Assembly (NCBI GenBank): GCA_944384265.1
Contig: CALWSR010000004.1
Coordinates: 47,100-111,099, forward strand
Length of the DNA: 64,000 nucleotides
Source: an uncultured Clostridia bacterium
Lineage (GTDB): Bacteria; Bacillota; Clostridia; Lachnospirales; Anaerotignaceae
Direction: 5' to 3'
Shown piece after piece: positions 35,812-45,401 of the stretch; the first letter of the stretch is position 1, and every line of letters begins with the position of its first letter. Position numbers and translations under genes: made by a program. The notes beneath the pieces are model-generated. The model was not told where the DNA came from. It was given only the letters and a program-made list of their open reading frames with translations, and made no database searches.

Positions 35812-36927
35812 TCATTCTTTATGGAAAAAGACCATAGAAAGCAGTGCAAATGACAAAAAAAGACTACACAAAAAAGAAAATAAATCGGCAGAAAGAGCAG
35901 TTTTTGTAGGAAAAAGACCCACAGAAACTGCCTTTTGTAATTTTTGAGCCAAAAAAGGATAGCAAAAAAAACAAATGAAAGCAGAAAAAACACTGTTGAC
36001 ACATTTTGAAAATATGTATTTTGGTGTGGAAATGGATATGGGAGCCAGTATGCCCAGTGTCTGTGCCAATATGGAAAGACCTCCAAAGGAAAGCACAGCG
36101 GTGATGCAGGTGATTTGAATGCGAATGCTTTCTTGGGATTGGCTTAAAAGAGAGGCCCCGTTTGTCATTTCCAAAAATCCTCCCAATATCCCTTCTATGG
36201 CAGTGGAGGAAAAGGGCAGTACCATACCAATGCAATGTGTCAAAAAAGAAAATATGCCTGTTTGATTGAGAGCCTCTATGATGACGCCAAATAATATGAC
36301 AAAGCCTCCTATTTGCAGCACAGTTTCCATGGCATCAGCCACAGAGCCGCCCAATATTTTGCCTATGGGCTCTTTTGACAAAGCAGGGCGCAAGCAGTGA
36401 GCAGAGAGTGTGTTTTTTGGCTGTTTGTAGAAAAAACGAAACACAATGCCTGTCAATATGGCACCCAAAAAAATGGAAAAAAGCATAATATAGCCCAATG
36501 CAGGGTTTTTTAAAAAGGCTGTGCCGGCAGTGCCTACAACAAAAAGAGGACCCGGATTGTTGCAAAATGCCAAAATGCGCTGGGCCTCTTTTTTGGAAAG
36601 GGCATTTTGCTGGCAAAGTGTGACGGTGATTTTTGCACCGGAGGGATAGCCTGATAGTATGCCAAGAAGCAAAGGAAAGGCACAAATGCCGGAAAGTCCG
36701 AAAACAGGCTGCATAACAGGCTGTAAAATGCGTCCCAGCTTTTGAGCCATGCCCAAACGGATTAAAATACCTGTGGCGGTTAAAAACGGAAAAAGAGAGG
36801 GCAGCACAAGATGAAACCATAAATCTACACTTTCTATGGCTTTTTGCAATAAAGGCTGTGGAAAAAAAAGCAAACAAAAAAGTAAAAAAAGTGTGCATAT
36901 TGTAAAAAAAACAGAGGATGGTTTCAT
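35812..36927 (-). CDS. ylbJ: Sporulation integral membrane protein YlbJ
   Basis: 371 residues with eight or so transmembrane spans; LWFHLVLPSLFPFLTATGIL and GILSGYPSGAKITVTLCQ, plus LAFCNNPGPLFVVGTAG, match the YlbJ family (nucleoside-transporter-gate domain). In B. subtilis YlbJ is needed for spore cortex formation. It follows tmcAL on the minus strand by 42 nt, giving a ylbM-ylbJ pair similar to the Bacillus ylb cluster. Confidence 0.9.
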   Translation of the reverse strand: MKPSSVFFTICTLFLLFCLLFFPQPLLQKAIESVDLWFHLVLPSLFPFLTATGILIRLGMAQKLGRILQPVMQPVFGLSGICAFPLLLGILSGYPSGAKITVTLCQQNALSKKEAQRILAFCNNPGPLFVVGTAGTAFLKNPALGYIMLFSIFLGAILTGIVFRFFYKQPKNTLSAHCLRPALSKEPIGKILGGSVADAMETVLQIGGFVILFGVIIEALNQTGIFSFLTHCIGMVLPFSSTAIEGILGGFLEMTNGASLLSQSQESIRIQITCITAVLSFGGLSILAQTLGILAPISISTPKYIFSKCVNSVFSAFICFFCYPFLAQKLQKAVSVGLFPTKTALSADLFSFLCSLFLSFALLSMVFFHKE

Positions 36928-36969
36928 GCTGACGGCTCCTTCAAAAAAGAAATCACTTGTTTTTTTAGT

Positions 36970-38208
36970 TTATGCCTTTTTGGAAGAAATCATAACCATA
37001 GGCGTGGTAAAATCTTGACCAACAAATGCATATGTTTTTTGAGGCACTGCCATAAAATAGATGTTTGTGGCATTGATATCAAAGCTTAGCATACGTTTTG
37101 CCGAGGCATTTAATATGCTTTGGGCATTTTTTAGATTTGTCAAAACGGGAAGAGAGGCATATTTTTCAAACAAGCCAAGTATAAATTGACTTTCTTTTTG
37201 AAAGCCTAATATACGAATATAGGGAACATATCCTGTATGATGAAAGAAAAGGATATCTTCTCTTTTTATGTTTAAAAGTATATGCAGAAGTATTCTTTGT
37301 ATTTTTGTATAGGAATATCGTTTTGTTTTGACAAATGAAAGTATATCATTGATTTCATAGCAGCTTTTGACTGCCTTTAAAATACGGTTTTCCAAGCCCT
37401 CTGTCACCTCAAATATGCGGCAGATTTCCTCAGCAGATTTTGTGCGTATGCTGTAATGCAGGGCCTGTGTAAAATCCTTTAAAAAAACAGGGGCAGTACC
37501 CTTTTGCAGTGCCTGCAAAAATAAGCTGTGGCAATTTTCGGGAATGTGGCAAAGATAGCTGTTGTTTTTTGTAAGCAAAGCATTTCGTATAGCGGAGGCA
37601 GAGGCCATTGTGGCAGAAATGTCTTTGCTGTGATAATCCGCCCCTTTTCTGGAAATGGTATGGGCAGCTATGGTACTGTTTAATTTTTTTAATGCTTTGA
37701 TATATTCTATGGCCAAAATATTATTTGGCTGAGAAAGTATGTCCTTTGCCTGGGGAAAAATGGCAGAAAGGGCATGGCAGCGGGCAGAGGCATAGCTGGA
37801 GCCTGTTTTGATATGCTTTTTGAAATCGGCAACAAAGCAGGCAGGCTGTGTGCAAAAAATGGAAGCAATGGTTTCTAAAGGCTTTATGGAGCCGATTTCG
37901 GAGCCAAAGCAAATATCTGTGACAATGCCCATATCTTCAAAAAGCTTTACAGCACTGTGTGCAAAATATTCTGCACTGGCTGTGGCATATATTACAGGAA
38001 GCTCCACCACCATGTCGGCACCGTTTAAAAGTGCCATACGGGTTCTTGTCCATTTGTCCAAAAGTGCCGGTTCTCCTCTTTGTACAAAATTGCCGCTCAT
38101 TACAACAATGACAGCATCTGCATTTGTCAGCTTTTTTGCTTGTTGTATTTGATAGGCATGGCCCTTGTGAAAGGGATTATATTCTGCGATAATGCCAAGT
38201 ATTTTCAT
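36970..38208 (-). CDS. tmcAL: tRNA(Met) cytidine acetate ligase TmcAL (YlbM)
   Basis: 412 residues. The N-terminus MKILGIIAEYNPFHKGHAYQI carries the nucleotidyltransferase HxGH-type motif (HKGH); VVMSGNFVQRGEPALLDKWTR and CFGSEIG follow. TmcAL activates acetate with ATP and acetylates C34 of elongator tRNA-Met. Start ATG at 38208 fits AAAGGA 7 nt upstream better than the ATG at 38217, which abuts it. Confidence 0.9.
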   Translation of the reverse strand: MKILGIIAEYNPFHKGHAYQIQQAKKLTNADAVIVVMSGNFVQRGEPALLDKWTRTRMALLNGADMVVELPVIYATASAEYFAHSAVKLFEDMGIVTDICFGSEIGSIKPLETIASIFCTQPACFVADFKKHIKTGSSYASARCHALSAIFPQAKDILSQPNNILAIEYIKALKKLNSTIAAHTISRKGADYHSKDISATMASASAIRNALLTKNNSYLCHIPENCHSLFLQALQKGTAPVFLKDFTQALHYSIRTKSAEEICRIFEVTEGLENRILKAVKSCYEINDILSFVKTKRYSYTKIQRILLHILLNIKREDILFFHHTGYVPYIRILGFQKESQFILGLFEKYASLPVLTNLKNAQSILNASAKRMLSFDINATNIYFMAVPQKTYAFVGQDFTTPMVMISSKKA

Positions 38209-38387
38209 AATACACATCCTTTAAAAAATTATGAACAAAAAAATGTAAAATATAAAATAAATATAACGAATATCAAAACAAGACGTTTTGAATCAATCCA
38301 TGGGGAAACAGCATTTTTAAATTGGGAAATCAAAAAACAAAAAATGAGGTATTTTTTAAAAAAATATCCTTTTCACCAGTAAAAATA

Positions 38388-38401
38388 TAACAAATTTGTT
38401 A
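38388..38401. promoter_or_regulatory. Perfect 14-bp palindrome before the CheA-like gene
   Basis: TAACAAATTTGTTA, 110 nt before the coding start, in very AT-rich DNA. It could be a regulator site; chance cannot be excluded. No terminator or RNA was seen in 38209-38510. Confidence 0.35.
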
Positions 38402-38510
38402 CAATTTATTAAAATTTACTATGGTATTCTTTTTCATTTCGATATATACTTAAAGTATTATAATAATGATAAGTATTATTTTATTTTTAGGGAAGACTTT
38501 AGTCAAGAGG

Positions 38511-39563
38511 ATGGATAGCTTGAATACGAAAAATATAGACTTCGATTTTTTACAAGATATTTTTTTGGAGGAAGCCTGGAAAAATATAGATAAAATAGAC
38601 GCCTTTTTAGAAAACAGATATCCGGGCCATGGGGAAATTGTCATTGAAAAGGAAGAAACAAACAGAATACTTCGTATACTGCACAGCTTAAAGGGCTCTG
38701 CTTTTATGATGGGGCATCAGACCATTGCAGAAATGGTCCATGGAGCAGAGGATTTGTTTTCCTATTTGCAGGAGGAAGAGCATATTAACCAAGAGGATTT
38801 GCAAACCATACTGCGCTTGACCAAAATTGTATCCAGCTGTGTGAAAAGGGAGCTAAAGCGTATGGAAACAGGGGATGATGTCACAGATTTTGGCTGGGCC
38901 ATTGTAAAAAGGATTAAAAACTTTTTGGAACACGTGGAAGGAGATGAAATGGACCCCTGTGCAGAAACCATGCAGTATACCAGAAAGGGAAGAAAAATCA
39001 TTCCTTTTCAAAATTTTGAAGGACTGCTGCAAAAGGCAGAGCGTCTTGTGACAGTCATGGGAAGGGAGCTGAACAAAAAAGTGCAGCTGCAAATGCTTGG
39101 CACAGAAACGGAGGTACCCAAGGATATTTATGAAAAAATTTCCATGGCTGTGATGCAAATGGTGAAAAACAGCATGGACCATGGCATTGAGCCAAAGCAG
39201 GAGAGAGAGGCATTGGGCAAAAGCTCCGTAGGCAGAATTAGTATTGAAATCAAAAGGGCGTCTCAAAAGGTATTTGTGGCATTTTATGATGACGGAAAGG
39301 GACTGGACAGAGAACAGATTCTGGCCATTGCAGAAAAAAGGGGGCTTTTGAAAAAAGAAAAACAGCAGTATACAGACCAAGAGGCCTATCGCCTTTTGCT
39401 AAAGCCGGGGTTTACAACAAAAAGTAAAATCAGCCTGTTTTCCGGACGTGGCGTGGGATTGGACGTGGTCAATGCAGGGGTAGGCGCATTGGGAGGAAAA
39501 ATTGACATTGAAAGCAGGGAGCATATGGGTACCACATTTTTGATGGAATTTCCTTTGGTTTGA
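38511..39563 (+). CDS. Short orphan CheA-like histidine kinase (Hpt + ATPase, no CheW domain)
   Basis: 350 residues. N-terminal Hpt helices with the phospho-site motif ILHSLKGSAFMMG (H58), a linker with a short dimerisation-like stretch (FEGLLQKAERLVTVMGREL), then a CheA-type ATPase: N box VKNSMDHGIEP (N220), G1 DDGKGLD (260-266), G2 GRGVGLDVV (312-320), ending at TTFLMEFPLV. The P2 domain and the CheW-like P5 domain, which couples CheA to receptors, are missing; normal CheA is nearly twice as long. No cheY, cheW or cheB lies beside it. ATG at 38511 directly abuts AAGAGG, so TTG at 38520 (9 nt spacing) is an equally good start. Confidence 0.8.
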   Translation: MDSLNTKNIDFDFLQDIFLEEAWKNIDKIDAFLENRYPGHGEIVIEKEETNRILRILHSLKGSAFMMGHQTIAEMVHGAEDLFSYLQEEEHINQEDLQTILRLTKIVSSCVKRELKRMETGDDVTDFGWAIVKRIKNFLEHVEGDEMDPCAETMQYTRKGRKIIPFQNFEGLLQKAERLVTVMGRELNKKVQLQMLGTETEVPKDIYEKISMAVMQMVKNSMDHGIEPKQEREALGKSSVGRISIEIKRASQKVFVAFYDDGKGLDREQILAIAEKRGLLKKEKQQYTDQEAYRLLLKPGFTTKSKISLFSGRGVGLDVVNAGVGALGGKIDIESREHMGTTFLMEFPLV

Positions 39564-39595
39564 ATCAAATATGATAAAAATTTTATAAATAGGTA

Positions 39596-39624
39596 TTGTA
39601 TGCAGGAAATAGATTGTTTATAAT
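39596..39624 (+). promoter_or_regulatory. Candidate pta-ackA promoter
   Basis: TTGTAT (39596-39601), 17 nt, TATAAT (39619-39624), about 140 nt before pta. Confidence 0.55.
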
Positions 39625-39763
39625 AAATAAGTACAGTGCAAATGTATGAATTGTTACTGGATATGTGACCAACAAAAAGTAAAATAGCGACAGCAAAAAA
39701 ATTATTTTATGGCGGTTGGACAACAAAATGACTATTTTTTTAACGGAGCAGGAGGTTTTAGCT

Positions 39764-40759
39764 GTGGATTTTTTAACAAAACTCAAAGAAAGAGCAAAAA
39801 GTGACAAAAAGGTGATTGTGTTGCCTGAATCCTATGAAATCAGAAATCTGAAAGCGGCAGATACCGCATTGAAAGAAGGATTGGCTGACATTGTACTGAT
39901 TGGCAAAAAAGATAAAATTTTGGAGGCGGCAGAGGGCTGTGATTTGTCCAAAGCAACATTTATTGACCCTGAAAGCTATGAAAGAATGGACGAAATTGTA
40001 AACACATTGGTAGAAATCAGAAAAAGCAAGGGCATTACAGCAGAAGAAGCCAAAAAAATGCTGGAGGACCCTCTGTACTTAGGCGTTATGCTTGTAAAAT
40101 TAAACATTGCAGACGGTATGGTTTCTGGTGCAATCCATGCCACAGCCAGTGTGCTGCGTCCTGCGCTTCAGATTTTGAAAACAGACCCAAGCTCAGAGCT
40201 GGTTTCTGCATTTTTCATTATGGACTGCCCCAATAAAAGCTATGGCGAAGACGGCGTATTTTTGTTTGCAGACTGTGCATTGAATCAAAATCCCACTTCT
40301 GCCGAATTATCCGGCATTGCCGCAAGCTCCGCAAAATCATTTGAGGCTTTTGTGGGCAGTGAAGCAAAAATTGCTATGCTCTCTCATTCCTCAAAGGGCA
40401 GTGCAAAACATGCTGATGTGGACAAGGTAGTGGAAGCAGTGAAATTGGCAAAGGAAAAATATCCAGATTTGAAAGTGGACGGAGAGCTGCAGCTGGATGC
40501 AGCCATTGTACCTGAAATCGGTACACAAAAAGCACCTGACAGTGCTGTGGCAGGCAAAGCAAATGTGCTGATATTCCCTGATTTGGATGCAGGAAACATT
40601 GGCTACAAGCTGGTACAAAGATTGGCAGGAGCAGAAGCCTATGGTCCTGTGCTTCAGGGCATTGCAAAGCCTGTCAATGACCTCTCAAGAGGCTGCTCGG
40701 CAGAGGATATTGTGGGTGTGATTGCCATTACAGCAATTCAGGCACAAATGCAGAAGTAA
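39764..40759 (+). CDS. pta: Phosphate acetyltransferase
   Basis: 331 residues, the compact clostridial form lacking the regulatory N-terminal domains of the E. coli enzyme. [46 protein letters not shown] and [14 protein letters not shown], then [24 protein letters not shown], are family motifs. Converts acetyl-CoA and Pi to acetyl-P. The start is GTG at 39764, 8 nt after AGGAGG (39750-39755); the frame extends 16 codons upstream across that ribosome site. Forms an operon with ackA for acetate production and ATP. Confidence 0.95.
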   Translation: MDFLTKLKERAKSDKKVIVLPESYEIRNLKAADTALKEGLADIVLIGKKDKILEAAEGCDLSKATFIDPESYERMDEIVNTLVEIRKSKGITAEEAKKMLEDPLYLGVMLVKLNIADGMVSGAIHATASVLRPALQILKTDPSSELVSAFFIMDCPNKSYGEDGVFLFADCALNQNPTSAELSGIAASSAKSFEAFVGSEAKIAMLSHSSKGSAKHADVDKVVEAVKLAKEKYPDLKVDGELQLDAAIVPEIGTQKAPDSAVAGKANVLIFPDLDAGNIGYKLVQRLAGAEAYGPVLQGIAKPVNDLSRGCSAEDIVGVIAITAIQAQMQK

Positions 40760-40806
40760 TCATCATGACACAGAAAAAGGCATATTGTATTGAAGGAGAG
40801 AAAAAA

Positions 40807-42003
40807 ATGAAAATTCTTGTTTTAAATTGCGGCAGTTCCTCTTTGAAATACCAGTTGATTGACAGTGATACAGAAAATGTTTTGGCAAAGGGACTTTGCG
40901 AAAGAATTGGTATAGAAGGCTCTAAATTAAAACACCAGCCAACAGGCAAAGACGACGTTGTGTTTAATGAATATATGGAAGACCATACAGTGGCAGTACA
41001 AATGGTAATTGACGCCCTTTTGGACAGCAGCCATGGGGTGGTATCCAGTGCAAAAGAAATCCATGCCGTAGGCCATAGAGTGGTGCATGGAGGAGAATAT
41101 TTTGCAAATTCCGTTATTATCACTTCTGAAGTGAAACAAGCCATACAAAAGTGCTGCGAGATGGCTCCGCTTCACAACCCTGCAAATTTAATCGGCATTG
41201 ACGCCTGCGAAAAAATTATGCCCGGTGTACCTCAGGTGGCTGTATTTGACACAGCATTCCACCAAACAATGCCTGAAAGAGCATATTTGTATGCAATTCC
41301 ATATGAATATTATGAAAAATATAAAATCAGAAGATATGGTTTCCATGGCACAAGCCACAGATATGTTTCAGAAGAAGCGGCAAAAATGATTAACAGACCT
41401 TTAGAAGAATCCAAAATCATTACCTGCCATTTAGGAAACGGAGGCAGCATTTGTGCTGTAAGAAACGGAAAATCCATTGACACATCCATGGGCTTTACAC
41501 CATTGGAGGGCTTGGCAATGGGTACACGTTCCGGAGATGTGGATGCAGCGGTGATTACTTATTTGATGGAAAAAGAAGGCTTGACTCCAACAGAAATGGA
41601 TACCATTTTGAACAAAAAATCCGGTGTGCTGGGTATTTCCGGCGTTTCCAGCGACTTTAGAGATATTGAAGGAGCAAAAGATGAGGGAAATGTGAGAGCA
41701 GAGGCTGCCCTTGATATTTTTGCATATCGTGTTGCAAAATATATTGGAGAATATGCAGCGGCCATGAATGGTGTAGATGCCATTGTATTTACAGCAGGAT
41801 TGGGAGAAAACTCCGGTTCTACAAGAAGGGTAATATGTGACTATTTAACATTTTTGGGCATTCATATTGACTCCTACAACAACAGCTTGAGAGGAAGAGC
41901 CATTGAAATCTCTGCACCGGACTCCCGTATCAGAGTACTTGTGATACCAACCAATGAGGAGCTGGTGATTGCAAGAGATACAAAAGAGTTGCTTGACAAA
42001 TAA
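40807..42003 (+). CDS. ackA: Acetate kinase
   Basis: 398 residues. [63 protein letters not shown] and [10 protein letters not shown] are all present, covering the phosphate, adenosine and catalytic regions. Converts acetyl-P and ADP to acetate and ATP. Start ATG at 40807 follows AAGGAGAG. A perfect promoter for the next operon overlaps its stop codon. Confidence 0.97.
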   Translation: MKILVLNCGSSSLKYQLIDSDTENVLAKGLCERIGIEGSKLKHQPTGKDDVVFNEYMEDHTVAVQMVIDALLDSSHGVVSSAKEIHAVGHRVVHGGEYFANSVIITSEVKQAIQKCCEMAPLHNPANLIGIDACEKIMPGVPQVAVFDTAFHQTMPERAYLYAIPYEYYEKYKIRRYGFHGTSHRYVSEEAAKMINRPLEESKIITCHLGNGGSICAVRNGKSIDTSMGFTPLEGLAMGTRSGDVDAAVITYLMEKEGLTPTEMDTILNKKSGVLGISGVSSDFRDIEGAKDEGNVRAEAALDIFAYRVAKYIGEYAAAMNGVDAIVFTAGLGENSGSTRRVICDYLTFLGIHIDSYNNSLRGRAIEISAPDSRIRVLVIPTNEELVIARDTKELLDK

Positions 42004-42021
42004 TACACCTTTCTGTATAAT
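41993..42021 (+). promoter_or_regulatory. Perfect consensus sigma-A promoter for yceD-rpmF
   Basis: TTGACA (41993-41998), exactly 17 nt, TATAAT (42016-42021). The -35 box is the last sense codons of ackA, so coding and promoter sequence are shared. It lies 33 nt before the yceD start. Confidence 0.85.
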
Positions 42022-42053
42022 ACTTTAGGTACGACTATGGGGTGATAAAAGTG

Positions 42054-42569
42054 ATGCTAGCTATTTCTCAGATTGTGGGAAAGCCAGGACAAGCTATGGA
42101 GGTTTCCCTTTCTGAACAAATAGAAAATACGGCGGGTTATCCCGATGTTGTGTGTTTTTCAGAGCCTGTGACAATAGAAGGCGTTTTAAAAAACACCGGA
42201 AAACAAATGGTGTTAAACGCTGTGTGCTGCACAGAAGCAAAAATTTTATGCAGCCGCTGTTTGGCAGAAGTCAATGTGCCAATCAGATTTCAAATAGAGG
42301 AAACTTTTTATCCAGCAGGCTATACAGAGCAGGAAAAAGAAAAAGAAGCGGAAACTTTTTCAGATGACCGGATTGATGTTTCCGGCATCATAAAGCGAGG
42401 CATATTGGCCGGCTTGCCAATGAAAGTTGTTTGCAGGGAGCAATGTAAGGGACTGTGTTCAAAATGCGGAAAAAACCTCAATGAAGGTCCATGCAGCTGT
42501 GACCATACAGAGTTTGACCCTAGATTGGAAAGTTTGCGTAGTCTTTTCAATGTCGATGAGGAGGTGTAG
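42054..42569 (+). CDS. DUF177/YceD family protein
   Basis: 171 residues with the zinc-like cysteine pattern CSRCL near the middle and CREQCKGLCSKCGKNLNEGPC toward the end, then DPRLESLRSLF, typical of YceD/YlbN. The family is almost always encoded before rpmF, as here, and is implicated in 23S rRNA or ribosome assembly. ATG at 42054 lies 8 nt after GGGGTGA; GTG at 42051 is also possible. Two nt separate it from rpmF. Confidence 0.9.
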   Translation: MLAISQIVGKPGQAMEVSLSEQIENTAGYPDVVCFSEPVTIEGVLKNTGKQMVLNAVCCTEAKILCSRCLAEVNVPIRFQIEETFYPAGYTEQEKEKEAETFSDDRIDVSGIIKRGILAGLPMKVVCREQCKGLCSKCGKNLNEGPCSCDHTEFDPRLESLRSLFNVDEEV

Positions 42570-42571
42570 AA

Positions 42572-42751
42572 ATGGCTGTACCAAAGGGACGTGTGTCTAA
42601 ATCAAAAAGAGATAAAAGAAAAGCCCAAACATGGAAAATTGCAACCCCTAATTTGGTAAAATGCAGTAAATGCGGTGAATTGATGGTATCTCACCGTGCT
42701 TGCAGGGCTTGTGGTTCATACAACAAAAAAGTTGTGATTAACGTAGACTAA
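42572..42751 (+). CDS. rpmF: 50S ribosomal protein L32
   Basis: 59 residues. MAVPKGRVSKSKRDKRKAQ, then a zinc site CSKCGELMVSHRACRACG. AGGAGGTG lies just upstream, within the end of yceD. Small enough to be missed by length-limited gene finding, but motif and context (yceD-rpmF-plsX) are decisive. Confidence 0.96.
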   Translation: MAVPKGRVSKSKRDKRKAQTWKIATPNLVKCSKCGELMVSHRACRACGSYNKKVVINVD

Positions 42752-42760
42752 TCAAAGCAA

Positions 42761-42795
42761 GAAAGGACAGCAGAAGTTTTTGCTGTCTTTTCTGT
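42761..42795 (+). terminator. Hairpin between rpmF and plsX
   Basis: GAAAGGACAGCA (42761-42772) pairs with TGCTGTCTTTTC (42781-42792, one G-T) with a T-rich tail. Likely a terminator or attenuator ahead of plsX. Confidence 0.65.
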
Positions 42796-42844
42796 TATAT
42801 AAAAAAATTTTTTGCAAAAAATAGAGCAAAAAGGAGGGTGTCGC

Positions 42845-43834
42845 TTGGAAAGAACAATCAAAATTGCAGTAGACGCTATGGGCGGCGACCATGCACCAAA
42901 AGAAATTATAAAAGGCGCAGTAGAAGCAGTGAAAGAAATGAATGCCCATGTGATATTGGTGGGAGAGCAGCAAGCCATGGAAAGAGAATTGGAAAAATAC
43001 AGCTATGACCATACCAAAATAGAAAAGGTATTTGCTGCTGAGGTAATATCCACAGATGAAACGCCCACAGTGGCCATTCGCAAAAAAAAGGATTCTTCTA
43101 TGGTAGTGGGATTGCATTTGGTGAAGGAAAAAAAGGCGGATGCTTTTGTTTCTGCAGGAAGCACAGGAGCATTGCTGACAGGCGCACTGTTTATTGTAGG
43201 CCGCATCAAAGGTGTGGAGCGTCCTGTGTTAGGTACTTGTCTGCCGGACAAGCATGGTTTTACATTTTTAATGGACAGTGGAGCCAATGTAGACTGCAAA
43301 GCAAAATATTTGGAGCAGTTTGCCAAAATGGGCTCTGTATATATTGAAAATATGTATGGCATACAAAATCCAAGGGTTGCCCTTGTCAACATTGGCTCAG
43401 AAAAAGAAAAGGGAAATGCCCTTACAAAAGAAGCCTATGAGCTTTTGGAGCAGACAGACTTAAATTTTACAGGCAATATTGAGCCAAGAGAGATTCCCTT
43501 TGGAAAAGCCGATGTGGTGGTGTGTGACGGTTTTGTGGGCAATACCATATTAAAATTGGCCGAAGGACTCAGTGTGGCTCTTTTGGGGGCCATTAAAGAG
43601 GAAATTACAGTGGGCCATTATAAATTGGCGGCAGCAGCATTGAAAAAACCCTTTGGCAATATCAAAAAACGCTTTGATGCAGATGAGGTGGGAGGGGCTC
43701 CTTTTTTGGGATTGCAGTCCCTTGTAGTAAAGGCTCATGGAAGCTCTCAGTCAAAGGCCATTAAAAATGCCATTAAACAGTGTATTTTATTTACGGAGGC
43801 AGACATTGTTTCTAAAATTCAAAATAAGCTGTAA
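42845..43834 (+). CDS. plsX: Phosphate acyltransferase PlsX
   Basis: 329 residues. IKIAVDAMGGDHAPKEII at the N-terminus, SAGSTGALLTGALF, DSGANVDCK and DGFVGNTILKLAEG are family motifs. Makes acyl-phosphate from acyl-ACP, the first step of phospholipid synthesis in Firmicutes. The start is TTG at 42845, 6 nt after AAGGAGGG; upstream codons show no similarity. The usual fapR regulator and fabD/fabG genes are absent from this neighbourhood. Confidence 0.95.
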   Translation: MERTIKIAVDAMGGDHAPKEIIKGAVEAVKEMNAHVILVGEQQAMERELEKYSYDHTKIEKVFAAEVISTDETPTVAIRKKKDSSMVVGLHLVKEKKADAFVSAGSTGALLTGALFIVGRIKGVERPVLGTCLPDKHGFTFLMDSGANVDCKAKYLEQFAKMGSVYIENMYGIQNPRVALVNIGSEKEKGNALTKEAYELLEQTDLNFTGNIEPREIPFGKADVVVCDGFVGNTILKLAEGLSVALLGAIKEEITVGHYKLAAAALKKPFGNIKKRFDADEVGGAPFLGLQSLVVKAHGSSQSKAIKNAIKQCILFTEADIVSKIQNKL

Positions 43835-44008
43835 TTTTTTGACAGTATGAAATTTATATAAAATAAAGCATGGATCATTGCAAAAAAATCAGCAGAGAGA
43901 GTATAGCATATGAAATCAAATCACATGGTATAAAACACAATCAAAAATAGGTCTTATCAATTTGTTTACAAAATAAAATACAATTAATGGTATGAAAGGA
44001 GAATGTCT

Positions 44009-44182
44009 ATGAGATGGATTCATGAAATTGTAAGACAGATTTGGTGGATAGCTCCATTTGTGTTTGTGTTTTCTTTTATGGCTGCAATGAAAGAAAATAA
44101 TGAAAATGGTCAAAATAACATAAGATATGGTATCATAGCAGCCATTAGCCTGCTGGTGATTGTGGCTGTTTTTAAAAAATAA
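44009..44182 (+). CDS. Small two-span membrane protein between plsX and acpP
   Basis: 57 residues: MRWIHEIVRQIWWIAPFVF starts a first hydrophobic span (about 11-26), a polar loop rich in N and K follows (KENNENGQNNIR), then a second span (GIIAAISLLVIVAVF) and two lysines. AAAGGAG lies 7 nt before the ATG, a strong site. I do not recognise it. Its place between two fatty-acid/phospholipid genes hints at a membrane-lipid role, but that is only position. It is shorter than most gene-calling cut-offs. Confidence 0.7.
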   Translation: MRWIHEIVRQIWWIAPFVFVFSFMAAMKENNENGQNNIRYGIIAAISLLVIVAVFKK

Positions 44183-44300
44183 AAAGCCCTTGCCAAAGCC
44201 AATTAAAAATAAATGGAAGGCATATGATATGCAAAAAAGGGGAAATATGCAATTTGGAATATAAAATGATAAAAAGTTTTTATTTTATATCAAATTTATG

Positions 44301-44329
44301 CTGACAAAATTATGGTTTTGGAGTATATT
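44301..44329 (+). promoter_or_regulatory. Candidate acpP promoter
   Basis: CTGACA (44301-44306), 17 nt, TATATT (44324-44329), 134 nt before acpP. Confidence 0.55.
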
Positions 44330-44462
44330 ATAGAAAATAGTATCATACACAGTAAAAGAACAGTTCTTTTTTTATGGTGTATGGATATGAAAAAAGGTTG
44401 GTTTAATAAAGATATGATTTAAACGAAAAAAATAGTTTTCTATCATTTGGGAGGTAATTATT

Positions 44463-44693
44463 ATGGAAGAATCCACAGTAATGGAAATCATTGGAGAACA
44501 ACTTGGCATTTCTGCATCAGAATTGGATGAGGATACGGTCTTGGCAGACTTGGGAGCAGATTCTCTGGATTTATTCCAAATCATTTCTGCATTGGAAGAG
44601 GCCTTTGAAATTGAATTTGACAATGAAGAAGCAGAAAATTTGAAAACAGTGGGCGATGCAATCGAATACATTAAAGCGGCAGTGGAGAAATAA
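44463..44693 (+). CDS. acpP: Acyl carrier protein
   Basis: 76 acidic residues with the phosphopantetheine attachment motif GADSLD (S34). Carries growing acyl chains for fatty-acid synthesis and supplies PlsX. A good GGGAGG site precedes the ATG. Its stop codon lies 1 nt before the rnc start, the conserved acpP-rnc pair. Confidence 0.96.
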   Translation: MEESTVMEIIGEQLGISASELDEDTVLADLGADSLDLFQIISALEEAFEIEFDNEEAENLKTVGDAIEYIKAAVEK

Positions 44694-44694
44694 T

Positions 44695-45390
44695 ATGAAT
44701 ATACAACAGTTAGAAGGTTTTGAAAAAAAAATCGGATATACATTTGCAGATAAAAACACATTGTTTTTGGCACTGACCCACAGTTCCTTTGCAAATGAAA
44801 CAAAAAAAGGGAATCATGAAAACAATGAGCGTTTGGAATTTTTGGGAGATGCTGTGCTGGATATGATTGTCAGTGAGTATATGTATCGCATTTTTCCGGA
44901 AATGCCGGAAGGAGAGTTGACAAAGCTGCGTGCCAGTGTTGTTTGTGAAGGCTCTTTGGCAAAGCTGGCAAGGCAGATGGATTTTGGACAATTTCTTCTT
45001 TTGGGCAAAGGAGAAGAAAGCACTGGCGGAAGAAACAGAGATTCTATACTGGCGGATGCATTTGAAGCTGTGATTGGTGCAGTGTGCATGGATGGAGGAA
45101 TAGAATCGGCACAAAAATATGTTTTGAGCTTTATGAAAGAGGAAATAGAACAAACGAAAAATAATTTTCGGAATATGGACTGCAAAACACGTTTGCAGGA
45201 AGTGATACAAAGAGACAGCAAATATCCTGTAAAATATGTGATTGTTTCAGAAACAGGACCGGACCACAGCAAATTGTTTGCCGCAGAAGTACACCATGTA
45301 GGAAAAATATTGGGAAAGGGTTCAGGAAAAAGCAAAAAGGAAGCAGAACAGGCTGCTGCGCAGGATGCATTGCAAAAAATGGGAGAATGA
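44695..45390 (+). CDS. rnc: Ribonuclease III
   Basis: 231 residues. Signature NERLEFLGDAVLDMIVSEY, second acidic site DAFEAVIGAV, and a C-terminal double-stranded RNA-binding domain (CKTRLQEVIQRD... GKGSGKSKKEAEQAAAQDAL). Cuts rRNA precursors and other duplex RNA. Start ATG at 44695 directly after the acpP stop; a longer frame overlaps acpP by 38 nt without a ribosome site. Confidence 0.96.
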   Translation: MNIQQLEGFEKKIGYTFADKNTLFLALTHSSFANETKKGNHENNERLEFLGDAVLDMIVSEYMYRIFPEMPEGELTKLRASVVCEGSLAKLARQMDFGQFLLLGKGEESTGGRNRDSILADAFEAVIGAVCMDGGIESAQKYVLSFMKEEIEQTKNNFRNMDCKTRLQEVIQRDSKYPVKYVIVSETGPDHSKLFAAEVHHVGKILGKGSGKSKKEAEQAAAQDALQKMGE

Positions 45391-45401
45391 TATTTGTATT
45401 T

